6,607 bases of DNA from Ruminococcaceae bacterium UBA2857 (GTDB lineage Bacteria; Bacillota; Clostridia; Oscillospirales; Acutalibacteraceae), in assembly GCA_002350705.1 (NCBI GenBank), contig DEFH01000047.1, forward strand, positions 1-6,607. Reading direction: 5' to 3'. The notes under the pieces are model-generated. The model had not been told where the DNA came from, made no database searches, and worked only from the letters and a program-made list of their open reading frames with translations. Made by a program: the position numbers and the translations under genes. Positions 1-5,922 of the stretch are shown piece after piece (positions within the stretch are counted from its first letter, which is position 1; each line of letters starts with the position of its first letter).

Positions 1-42
1 CAAAACTTGGAAACTGCTGTATACAAGGATAAGGAGAATGTT

Positions 43-597
43 ATGCGTTTGCTTTTTGAAATTGATACAAAAGACTACAATCCCAATGGCACTGCCACAG
101 AAAGACCGTCTGTGCGTGGCATTATCATCAAAGATAAAAAAATTGCCATGATACACAGTCTGAAATATGACTACTATAAATTTCCGGGAGGCGGTATAGA
201 AAACGGAGAAAGCCATATTGACACACTTATCCGGGAAGTGCAGGAGGAAAGCGGCCTGCAAGTCATTTCCGAATCTGTCTGTGAATACGGCTATGTACAC
301 CGTATTCAGAAAGGCACCGATGAAGATATGTTTATACAGGACAATTACTATTATCTTTGTGACTGTAAAACAAAAATGACTTCTCAGAGATTGGATGACT
401 ATGAAAACGAAGAACAGTTTACTCTGGAGTGGGTATCGCCTGAAACGGTTCTTTTGACCAACAGGACGCATTTTCACGGGGAAAAACAAAAACATTTTCA
501 ATTTGAAACTATGTCAGAACGGGAATGTAAAGTCATTGAATGGCTCATGAAAGAAAATCAATTCGGAGATGATAACAGTGGAACTCAAAAAGAATGA
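43..597 (+). CDS. Nudix family hydrolase
   Basis: A 184-residue protein with a complete Nudix box at about residues 50-72, fitting Gx5Ex7REUxEExGU: Gly50, Glu56, then REVQEESGL at 64-72. The Arg-Glu and Glu-Glu pairs that bind the divalent metal are all present. Family members hydrolyse a nucleoside diphosphate linked to another group (oxidised dNTPs, ADP-ribose, NAD-like or sugar nucleotides). The substrate cannot be read from the sequence, and no signal peptide or membrane segment is visible, so it should be cytosolic. ATG at 43 is chosen because AAGGAG (31-36) lies six bases before it; an in-frame TTG at 7 is upstream of that site and unlikely. Its 3' end overlaps the start of the rRNA methyltransferase gene by 20 bases, suggesting translational coupling. 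The family call is firm; the precise function is unknown. Confidence 0.93.
   Translation: MRLLFEIDTKDYNPNGTATERPSVRGIIIKDKKIAMIHSLKYDYYKFPGGGIENGESHIDTLIREVQEESGLQVISESVCEYGYVHRIQKGTDEDMFIQDNYYYLCDCKTKMTSQRLDDYENEEQFTLEWVSPETVLLTNRTHFHGEKQKHFQFETMSERECKVIEWLMKENQFGDDNSGTQKE
565..568 (+). promoter_or_regulatory. Ribosome binding site deciding the rlmD start
   Basis: GGAG lies nine bases before GTG 578 but directly against ATG 569, so the GTG is the better start. It sits inside the end of the Nudix gene, consistent with coupled translation. Confidence 0.6.
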
Positions 598-2209
598 AAT
601 CTATCAAGCGGAAATCGTGGACTATACCACAGAAGGAAGCGGTGTCTGTAAAATCAACGGAATGGCAGTGTTTGTACCGTCATCTGCTGTCGGTGATAAG
701 GCGGAAGTGAAAATTCTGAAAACTGCCAAAAACTACGCTTTCGGGAAAATTGAAAAAATCCTTTCTCCCTCACCAAACAGAATATCCTGTGACTGTGATA
801 TTTTCGGGAAGTGCGGCGGCTGTACATTTCGTCATATCAGCTATGAATCAGAACTTGCTTTCAAGCAAAAGAGAGTTTTTGACTCTTTGACGAGAATCGG
901 CGGCATTGACGGCAGTCTGATTGCTGATATTATCGGAGCGGCTGAAAGTGACTGTTATCGCAATAAGGCACAGCTTCCTGTCACTACAGATAATGACGGC
1001 AAAGTATGTGTGGGTTTTTTTGCACCGAGAAGTCACCGTGTCATTCCGCTGAATGACTGTCAATTGCAGTCAAGGGCATTTGCTCCTGTAATAAAACTGT
1101 TTCTTGACTGGGCGAATGAAAATAAAATTGCTCCTTATGATGAAACCTCCCATACAGGCATATTGCGTCACCTGTATTTGAGATATGCTGAAAAAACCAA
1201 TGAATTAATGGTGTGTATTGTTGCCAACGCCCAAGAACTCCGCAAAGAGAAACAGCTTGTTAAAATACTTTCGGAACATTTGCCGAATCTGAAAAGCATT
1301 GTCCTGAACACCAACACCGACAAAACCAATGTCATCACAGGGAAACGCTGCCGTACACTTTACGGTGACGGCTATATTACAGACATTCTCTGCGGAATGA
1401 AATTCAGAATCTCTCCTCTGTCTTTCTATCAGGTGAACCGCTCACAGGCAGAAAAATTATATCAGAAGGCGGCTGAATTTGCGAATTTAAACAAACATGA
1501 AACCTTGCTGGATATGTACTGCGGAACAGGTACAATAGGTCTGACTATGGCAAAATATGTAAAAAATCTCATAGGTGTCGAGATAATTCCTCAAGCTGTT
1601 GAAGATGCAAAAAACAATGCCTTTCTCAACGATATATCCAATGCGGAATTTATCTGTGCAGACGCTGCACAGGCCGCTGAAACTCTTAGAAAAAGAAATA
1701 TAAAACCTGACTGCATTGTCCTTGATCCACCCAGAAAGGGCTGCGAAAGCAGTCTTATCGAAACAATTTTCGGAATGTCACCAAAAAGAGTGGTATATGT
1801 ATCATGCGATCCTGCCACGCTGGCAAGAGATATAAAACTGTTTTCAGAAAAAGGTTATTTTGTCAGAAAAGCAGTCCCTGTTGACTTATTTCCACGAACA
1901 ACTCATGTTGAAACGGTAGTTCTTTTACGTCGGAAAAATATCGACGATCATCTGGAGTTTACTTGGACGGATAAGGATTTTGGTACGAAAGGATGCAAAG
2001 CTACATATTCTGAGATACAATCTTTTATATTAGATAAGTACGGTTTTAAAGTTTCAAACCTAAACATAGCCCAGGTTAAACGCAAGTGTGGTTTAATCGA
2101 GAGGGAGAACTACAATAAACCTAAGTCGGAAAAATCCAAGCAACCAGGCTGTACAAAAGATAAGGAATATGCTATAATGGATGCACTAAGGCATTTTCAG
2201 ATGATATAA
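578..2209 (+). CDS. rlmD: 23S rRNA (uracil-C5)-methyltransferase, RlmD/RumA type, with C-terminal extension
   Basis: SAM-dependent m5U methyltransferase of the TrmA/RumA family, which in E. coli (RlmD) modifies U1939 of 23S rRNA. Counting from the GTG at 578 (543 residues), an N-terminal TRAM RNA-binding domain covers about 1-60. An iron-sulfur motif Cx5Cx2C follows at 73, 79 and 82, with a fourth Cys at 161. The SAM-binding loop DMYCGTGTIG is near 312, DPPRKG starts at 383, the catalytic nucleophile lies in VSCDP (Cys410), and the general-base Glu445 sits in THVETV. Spacing matches E. coli RumA closely. About 90 residues beyond the usual end form an extra tail. GTG 578 is preferred because GGAG (565-568) is nine bases upstream; an in-frame ATG at 569 abuts that site. 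Trm-type tRNA or other rRNA uracils cannot be excluded as target. Confidence 0.93.
   Translation: MELKKNEIYQAEIVDYTTEGSGVCKINGMAVFVPSSAVGDKAEVKILKTAKNYAFGKIEKILSPSPNRISCDCDIFGKCGGCTFRHISYESELAFKQKRVFDSLTRIGGIDGSLIADIIGAAESDCYRNKAQLPVTTDNDGKVCVGFFAPRSHRVIPLNDCQLQSRAFAPVIKLFLDWANENKIAPYDETSHTGILRHLYLRYAEKTNELMVCIVANAQELRKEKQLVKILSEHLPNLKSIVLNTNTDKTNVITGKRCRTLYGDGYITDILCGMKFRISPLSFYQVNRSQAEKLYQKAAEFANLNKHETLLDMYCGTGTIGLTMAKYVKNLIGVEIIPQAVEDAKNNAFLNDISNAEFICADAAQAAETLRKRNIKPDCIVLDPPRKGCESSLIETIFGMSPKRVVYVSCDPATLARDIKLFSEKGYFVRKAVPVDLFPRTTHVETVVLLRRKNIDDHLEFTWTDKDFGTKGCKATYSEIQSFILDKYGFKVSNLNIAQVKRKCGLIERENYNKPKSEKSKQPGCTKDKEYAIMDALRHFQMI
1889..1899 (+). repeat. Left copy of 11-base direct repeat in rlmD (candidate att core)
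   Basis: TTTCCACGAAC within the FPRT codons of intact rlmD; an identical copy is at 5929-5939, about 4.04 kb away. The two copies bracket the DNA modification and TIR genes. Confidence 0.5.
1937..2209 (+). other. Region encoding the RlmD C-terminal extension (HTH-like tail)
   Basis: This stretch encodes the last ~90 residues of the methyltransferase, beyond the point where RumA-type proteins normally end (HVETVVLL). It contains ATYSEIQSFILDKYGFKVSN, then IAQVKRKCGLIERENYNKPK and a final DALRHFQMI. The first part has the feel of a helix-turn-helix or winged-helix unit with a basic recognition helix. From memory, similar tails (ATYxEI, IAQVKRKCGI, NYNxPKSE, ALKHFxMI) are common on RlmD proteins of Lachnospiraceae and relatives; their role is not known to me. 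A frame-disrupted shorter rlmD end lies at 5923-6005, so this tail may have arrived with the neighbouring defence genes. The DNA-binding suggestion is inference only. Confidence 0.6.
2150..2178 (+). promoter_or_regulatory. Candidate extended -10 sigma-A promoter inside the rlmD tail, upstream of the DNA methyltransferase
   Basis: TGTACA (2150-2155, four of six matches to TTGACA) is followed by a 17-base spacer and a perfect TATAAT (2173-2178). TGC immediately before it gives the extended -10 form TGnTATAAT. Transcription would begin near 2185, about 40 bases before the methyltransferase ATG. This would let the DNA modification gene be expressed independently of rlmD. Seen by eye; not tested. 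Confidence 0.5.
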
Positions 2210-2223
2210 AGGCAGGTAGAATA

Positions 2224-3324
2224 ATGGCTAATGATGATTTGAGAGCTGCAAACAAAGCAAAGAAAGATGAGTTCTACACATCTTATGAGGATATTCAAAC
2301 AGAAATGAACAACTATGATCAGCTTTTCCGAGGGAAAACAGTTCTTTGTAATTGTGATGATCCGTTTGAAAGCAATTTTTGTAAATTCTTTCTCCGAAAT
2401 TTCAATTATCTAGGATTGAAACGCTTGATTTGCACCTCATACACTTCTTCTCCTATTATAGGAGCGCAATTAACTCTATGGGATAATATGAATGAGCTCG
2501 TGCAAAAAGGATATGGCTATGTTATGGATATATCCGAAGTGCCTATGGCCAACGGCCGTGGGGTTTCCGATGATGATATTAACGATTTACTACACTCGGA
2601 AAAAAGAGGGGTAAAAAAGCTTCATGGCGATGGCGATTTCCGTTCAGAAGAATGTATTGAATACTTAAAACAAGCCGATATCGTAGTTACCAATCCTCCA
2701 TTTAGTTTATTTAGGGAATTCGTTGCTATACTAACTGAGTACAAAAAGGATTTTCTGATTATTGGCAACACTAACGCACTAACTTATAGAGAAATATTCA
2801 AACTGTTTAAAGAAGATAGAATTAGAACTGGCTATACGAAGTTTAATGTGGGAATGTTCTTTGAGGTGCCTGACTACTATGAAAAATATACTAAAAAGGT
2901 TGATGGCAAAAAATACGCTCGTGTTTCAACTTCGTGCTGGTTTACCAGTTTGCCAGTTAAAAAACATAATGATGTTCTGATTTGCTACAAACAATATGAT
3001 CCAAATAGATATCCAAAATACGCTAATTTTGATGCAATCAACGTGAATAAATATACTGATATTCCAAATGATTATGACGGATTGATGGGTGTGCCCGTAA
3101 CATTTTTAGATAAATACAACCCTGAACAATTTGAATTAGTAGGGCTCGGCATATCAAACTCTGGATTGGAAATTGGCGTAAGGCCATATACACCAGAACA
3201 TAAAAAATACCGTAAAGAGATTCAACACAAAGGAGCAGTTGATGGAGATTTATATCTGATTGACAATGAAGGCCATCCAGATGTTCCTTATGCAAGAATT
3301 ATTATCCGCAGAAAGGAGAACTGA
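2224..3324 (+). CDS. EcoRI-family adenine-specific DNA methyltransferase
   Basis: A 366-residue N6-adenine DNA methyltransferase of the M.EcoRI-like family. Family hallmarks are an N-terminal DEFYT (15-19) followed by YEDIQTEM, a CNCDDPFESNFCKFF block (42-56), and the catalytic motif IV NPPF at 157-160 in VVTNPPFSLF. A second conserved patch, IIGNTNALTYREIF, follows at about 179-192. The C-terminus ends in PYARIIIRRK. It would transfer a methyl group from SAM to adenine in a specific site, protecting host DNA; the recognition sequence cannot be deduced. It starts 14 bases after rlmD, with GCAGG about seven bases before the ATG. It is followed after only three bases by a DUF262-HNH nuclease gene whose ribosome binding site lies inside its last codons, so the two form an operon. 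An unrelated second copy of its N-terminus survives at 4573. Confidence 0.9.
   Translation: MANDDLRAANKAKKDEFYTSYEDIQTEMNNYDQLFRGKTVLCNCDDPFESNFCKFFLRNFNYLGLKRLICTSYTSSPIIGAQLTLWDNMNELVQKGYGYVMDISEVPMANGRGVSDDDINDLLHSEKRGVKKLHGDGDFRSEECIEYLKQADIVVTNPPFSLFREFVAILTEYKKDFLIIGNTNALTYREIFKLFKEDRIRTGYTKFNVGMFFEVPDYYEKYTKKVDGKKYARVSTSCWFTSLPVKKHNDVLICYKQYDPNRYPKYANFDAINVNKYTDIPNDYDGLMGVPVTFLDKYNPEQFELVGLGISNSGLEIGVRPYTPEHKKYRKEIQHKGAVDGDLYLIDNEGHPDVPYARIIIRRKEN
3312..3318 (+). promoter_or_regulatory. Ribosome binding site of the DUF262-HNH gene inside the methyltransferase 3' end
   Basis: AAAGGAG lies nine bases before ATG 3328 and within the final codons of the methyltransferase gene. This supports ATG 3328 as the start and tight co-expression of the pair. 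Confidence 0.8.
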
Positions 3325-3327
3325 ATT

Positions 3328-4452
3328 ATGAGAATCGAGTTATGCAAAATCAAGGTTAAAGACGTATTCGACGGTTTTATAGACAAAGGTGAAGACGGTG
3401 TTTTTGCCTATGGGGGAAAGCTCACCATAAGGCCGCCATATCAGAGAGAATTTGTCTATGACCTTAAGCAGCAAGAAGCGGTTTTACATACAGTGTTAAA
3501 GAAATTTCCTCTCAATACAATGTATTGGGTAAAAACTGCGGATGATGAATATGAGGTTCTTGACGGACAACAGAGAACATTATCGGTGATGCAGTTTTTG
3601 AGCCACAAGCTGCAGATAACCGTTGATGGTAAAGCGTATTATAATGATTCTCTCCCCGATGATTTGTATGATAATCTGATGGACTATGAATTTATGGTCT
3701 ATATCTGTGAGGGTACTGAGTCCGAAAAATTGGACTGGTTTAAAATTGTCAATGTTGCGGGTGAAGAATTAACTCCCCAGGAGCTTAGAAATTCCGTTTA
3801 TACTGGTGCTTGGCTCTCTGATGCAAAGAGGCATTTTTCAAAGAGTAATTGCGCTGCTAAAGGCCTGAGTGATAAATATATCACTGGAACACCTATTCGC
3901 CAGGAGCTCTTAGAAAAAGCCCTCAAGGGTATCGTTGAATTCAAGGGTTTGAAAAAAATCGAGGATTATATGGCTGCTCATAAGTCTGATGCGGATGCTG
4001 ATGAATTATGGCAGTATTTCCAGGATGTTATTCACTGGATCGAAAAGATATTCCCGAAATACAACAAGAAGATGAAGGGCCTGGATTGGTGTCATCTGTA
4101 TAACAAATACCATAAGAACACCTATAATTCATCTGTGATGAAAGCCGAAGTTGATAGACTGATGGCTGATGATGAAGTCGGTAAACCTGCAGGCATCTAT
4201 GAGTATCTGCTCAGTAAAGACGAGGATCCATTTGCAGGTAAGCTGCTGCAGCTCAGGGCGTTTGATGAACGTGATAAGAGAGCTAAGTATGCTGAACAGG
4301 GCGGTATCTGTCCTATCTGTCATAAGCATTTTGAATATGAGGGAATGGCGGGCGATCACATTAAGCCCTGGTCGAAAGGCGGTAAAACTGAGCCTGATAA
4401 TCTGCAGATGCTCTGTAAAGATTGTAATGGTAAAAAATCTGATAAGTATTGA
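3328..4452 (+). CDS. DUF262 (GmrSD N-terminal-like) and HNH endonuclease fusion, putative restriction nuclease
   Basis: A 374-residue protein with two recognisable parts. Residues ~10-160 form a DUF262/ParB-like domain: RPPYQREFVYD at 35-45, the signature DGQQRTLS at 79-86, and LTPQELRNSVYTGAW at 148-162. In GmrSD and SspE proteins the DGQQR-type domain binds and hydrolyses nucleotides and couples this to DNA cleavage. Residues ~200-310 are a helical linker. The C-terminus is a zinc-type HNH nuclease: CPIC (328-331), GDHIKPWSKGG (342-352) with the catalytic His344, DNLQ (357-360) and CKDC (363-366). Its position directly behind an adenine methyltransferase suggests it is the restriction partner, with cleavage blocked by methylation. 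A modification-dependent (type IV-like) mode remains possible. Domain calls are firm; the mechanism is inferred. Confidence 0.88.
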   Translation: MRIELCKIKVKDVFDGFIDKGEDGVFAYGGKLTIRPPYQREFVYDLKQQEAVLHTVLKKFPLNTMYWVKTADDEYEVLDGQQRTLSVMQFLSHKLQITVDGKAYYNDSLPDDLYDNLMDYEFMVYICEGTESEKLDWFKIVNVAGEELTPQELRNSVYTGAWLSDAKRHFSKSNCAAKGLSDKYITGTPIRQELLEKALKGIVEFKGLKKIEDYMAAHKSDADADELWQYFQDVIHWIEKIFPKYNKKMKGLDWCHLYNKYHKNTYNSSVMKAEVDRLMADDEVGKPAGIYEYLLSKDEDPFAGKLLQLRAFDERDKRAKYAEQGGICPICHKHFEYEGMAGDHIKPWSKGGKTEPDNLQMLCKDCNGKKSDKY

Positions 4453-4469
4453 TTTGAATTGATATAGAT

Positions 4470-4498
4470 TAAGGACCCCAGGTGGGGTCCTTATTTTT
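4470..4498 (+). terminator. Rho-independent terminator after the methyltransferase/nuclease operon
   Basis: AAGGACCCC (4471-4479) and GGGGTCCTT (4484-4492) form a perfect nine-base stem, ten with T4470-A4493. The loop is AGGT, and a T run follows at 4494-4498. It begins 18 bases after the nuclease stop codon. Confidence 0.93.
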
Positions 4499-4537
4499 GT
4501 CTTGCAGTATGTGTATATAGGTCTGTTCTTCTATCTT

Positions 4538-4553
4538 ATCTGTGAACACAGAT
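4538..4553. promoter_or_regulatory. 16-base inverted repeat, possible operator
   Basis: ATCTGTGAACACAGAT has perfect seven-base arms around a central AA. It lies between the terminator and the start of the methyltransferase remnant, 19 bases before its ATG. It is compact and not followed by a T run, so a dimeric regulator site is more likely than a terminator. No promoter of good quality is seen next to it, and the regulator is unknown. Confidence 0.4.
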
Positions 4554-4572
4554 TAAGAAAGAAGGACGATAA

Positions 4573-4746
4573 ATGGCTAATAATGCAAATCTAAGAAGTG
4601 CTGATGCAGCAAAAAATGATGAATTCTACACCAGATATGAGGATATACAAGCGGAGTTAAATCATTATGAAAAGCACTTTGACAACTATCCGTTCCTTAC
4701 TAAGAAGATTGGTTTGTGGATATGTTTTCGGGAGAGGAAACCTTAA
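4573..4746 (+). pseudogene. 5' remnant of a second EcoRI-family DNA methyltransferase
   Basis: From ATG 4573, with GAAGGA (4561-4566) six bases upstream, the first ~36 codons clearly match the N-terminus of the intact methyltransferase at 2224. Both begin MAN..LR.A, followed by DEFYT, YEDIQ.E and a Tyr near residue 32. The match ends around 4680. The frame then continues with unrelated residues (NYPFLTKKIGLWICF) to a stop at 4744-4746, so motif IV and the catalytic domain are absent. Nucleotide identity to the intact gene is only partial, so this is not a recent duplication but the stump of a different allele. The short frame overlaps the start of the next gene and may now act as a leader for it. 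Whether the 57-residue peptide does anything is unknown. Confidence 0.82.
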
Positions 4747-5132
4747 AAAGACTTTCAGAAGAAATAGATATGTGCATCAACAGTTCCTTGTATAAAAAAG
4801 CTTTTGATATACAGGGAAGTTATGTCTGTATTCTTGATAATCATTTAGCCAGATGGCACAAAACAGGAACAATAGAAAAACTCAATGCGTTGATAAAATA
4901 TCTTGATCTTGCAGTCAAATCCGAAAACTATACCCGGGGAAGTGTCATAATCAATGATATTCTTTCATTGTACCCGTCAAATCTGGATGTAGCTTTTGCT
5001 GACAAGATATCGTCTTGTTTAGTAAAATATTGCGAAGTGTCCGGAATATCTGAAAAAGATATTCTTGCAAAGATACATGAGAAACTGAAAGTGTCCAATG
5101 AAGAAAAAAACATTCATAGCAGTTTTCAATAA
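4716..5132 (+). CDS. Helical protein of unknown function upstream of the TIR gene, possibly 5'-truncated
   Basis: I do not recognise this 138-residue protein. It is mostly amphipathic helix by eye, with no transmembrane segment or signal peptide. Segments such as LYKKAFDIQGSYVCILDNHL and YTRGSVIINDILSLYPSNLD hint at helical-hairpin (TPR-like) repeats. The start is uncertain: GTG 4716 and ATG 4722 both lack a good ribosome binding site. The frame stays open upstream only to a TAA at 4701, reading EDWFVDMFSG. This is just where the methyltransferase remnant loses similarity, so the true start may have been removed by the same deletion. Its 5' end overlaps the remnant frame (to 4746), which could allow translational coupling. 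It ends 34 bases before the TIR gene start and probably shares its transcript. A sensor or partner role for the TIR protein is inference. Confidence 0.55.
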   Translation: MDMFSGEETLKRLSEEIDMCINSSLYKKAFDIQGSYVCILDNHLARWHKTGTIEKLNALIKYLDLAVKSENYTRGSVIINDILSLYPSNLDVAFADKISSCLVKYCEVSGISEKDILAKIHEKLKVSNEEKNIHSSFQ

Positions 5133-5156
5133 TCGTTACAATAACAAAAAACAGGG

Positions 5157-5165
5157 AAAGGAGGT
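5157..5165 (+). promoter_or_regulatory. Strong ribosome binding site deciding the TIR gene start
   Basis: AAAGGAGGT is a near-perfect Shine-Dalgarno sequence. It lies just before ATG 5167; the spacing is short (two to three bases), but no other in-frame start uses it better. The alternative ATG at 5098 lacks a comparable site. Confidence 0.55.
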
Positions 5166-5166
5166 C

Positions 5167-5880
5167 ATGTCATCATACGATACAGAATTGTCTGACAAAA
5201 TCGTTGCATACAGTAAAGCAAGTATAGAGTTATTTGAAACATTGTTTGAATCGGGGGGTACTCCGGGATATAATGAAGCTTTGATCTCCGCATATAACAG
5301 AATTATTGACTATTGCAGACAAGTTTGTCTTAGTAATGAAGTAACGGAAATATGTGTGGATAGAATCACCAAATTGAAAATGGTTCGTAATAATGATCTT
5401 GTTCCCACGGAAAATGGAAAAAAGATTTTGCAAAGTCTTAAAGTATATCTAGGTCAGGCTTTGCCCGAAACAGGATATTTTGATGTTTTTATTTCTCACA
5501 AGAGTGCTGACGATGTGCGTGCCGATAAAATATATAATTATTTGAAAGTTTGTGGATACGAAGTTTTTTGCGATCATCATACATTGAGTGAACTGCACGA
5601 CAGCAATTATGACAAAAGAGTAACAGCAGCATTGCAGAATTCCAAACATCTGATTCTGGTGTCATCCGATCCGGAGTATGTAAAGGATCAGTGGGTTTAT
5701 TATGAGTGGCATATGTTTTTTAGTGAAAAAAGAGAAAATCATCGGAATGGTAATCTTATTATGATACTTTCGGATGATTTAATGAGCCGAAAAGCAGAAT
5801 TACCTGCCGAGTTAAGAGATGGATTAGAAATAATCAAAATGAGTGAATTTCGTGACAGAATATCAAAATATCTTTGGTAA
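5167..5880 (+). CDS. TIR-domain protein, putative NADase defence effector
   Basis: A 237-residue protein counted from ATG 5167. Residues ~1-100 are helical and unrecognised (YNEALISAYNRIIDYCRQVC). A TIR domain covers ~103-232: YFDVFISHKS (104-113) is the first strand and loop, followed by LKVCGYEVFCDHHTL, then the third-strand region KHLILVSSDPEYV and WVYYEW. Glu180 in that last motif occupies the place of the catalytic glutamate of NAD-cleaving TIR domains. Bacterial TIR proteins of this kind cleave NAD+ or make cyclic ADP-ribose signals during phage infection (for example Thoeris ThsB). No ThsA-type SLOG effector is seen here, so this is not a complete Thoeris. It lies 34 bases downstream of an unknown helical protein, a plausible trigger or regulator. 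A longer form from ATG 5098 is possible. TIR assignment is firm; enzymatic activity is inferred. Confidence 0.88.
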   Translation: MSSYDTELSDKIVAYSKASIELFETLFESGGTPGYNEALISAYNRIIDYCRQVCLSNEVTEICVDRITKLKMVRNNDLVPTENGKKILQSLKVYLGQALPETGYFDVFISHKSADDVRADKIYNYLKVCGYEVFCDHHTLSELHDSNYDKRVTAALQNSKHLILVSSDPEYVKDQWVYYEWHMFFSEKRENHRNGNLIMILSDDLMSRKAELPAELRDGLEIIKMSEFRDRISKYLW

Positions 5881-5902
5881 TCACAATAAACCAAAGTATA
5901 AT
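5874..5902 (+). promoter_or_regulatory. Candidate promoter reading into the gene-free stretch after the TIR gene
   Basis: TTGGTA (5874-5879, four of six -35 matches) is separated by 17 bases from a perfect TATAAT (5897-5902). It overlaps the end of the TIR gene and points into DNA with no good coding frame. A chance match in A+T-rich DNA is quite possible. Confidence 0.3.
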
Positions 5903-5922
5903 ATTCTGTTGCAATAATCTTG

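Noticed and set aside
7..42. TTG start giving a longer Nudix protein
   Set aside because: The clear AAGGAG at 31-36 serves ATG 43; the extra residues have no family counterpart that I know.
848..1063. Minus-strand frame inside rlmD
   Set aside because: Opposite the conserved iron-sulfur and RNA-binding part of RlmD, with no features of its own.
4169..4462. Plus-strand frame overlapping the HNH end of the nuclease gene
   Set aside because: It lies in another frame over conserved HNH codons and encodes no recognisable motif; a shadow.
5098..5166. ATG 5098 as the TIR gene start
   Set aside because: It would overlap the preceding gene and lacks a ribosome binding site, while AAAGGAGGT directly precedes ATG 5167. 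Not excluded.
5872..5896. CTTTGG/CCAAAG inverted repeat at the TIR stop as a terminator
   Set aside because: The stem is only six bases with a 13-base loop and no T run follows.
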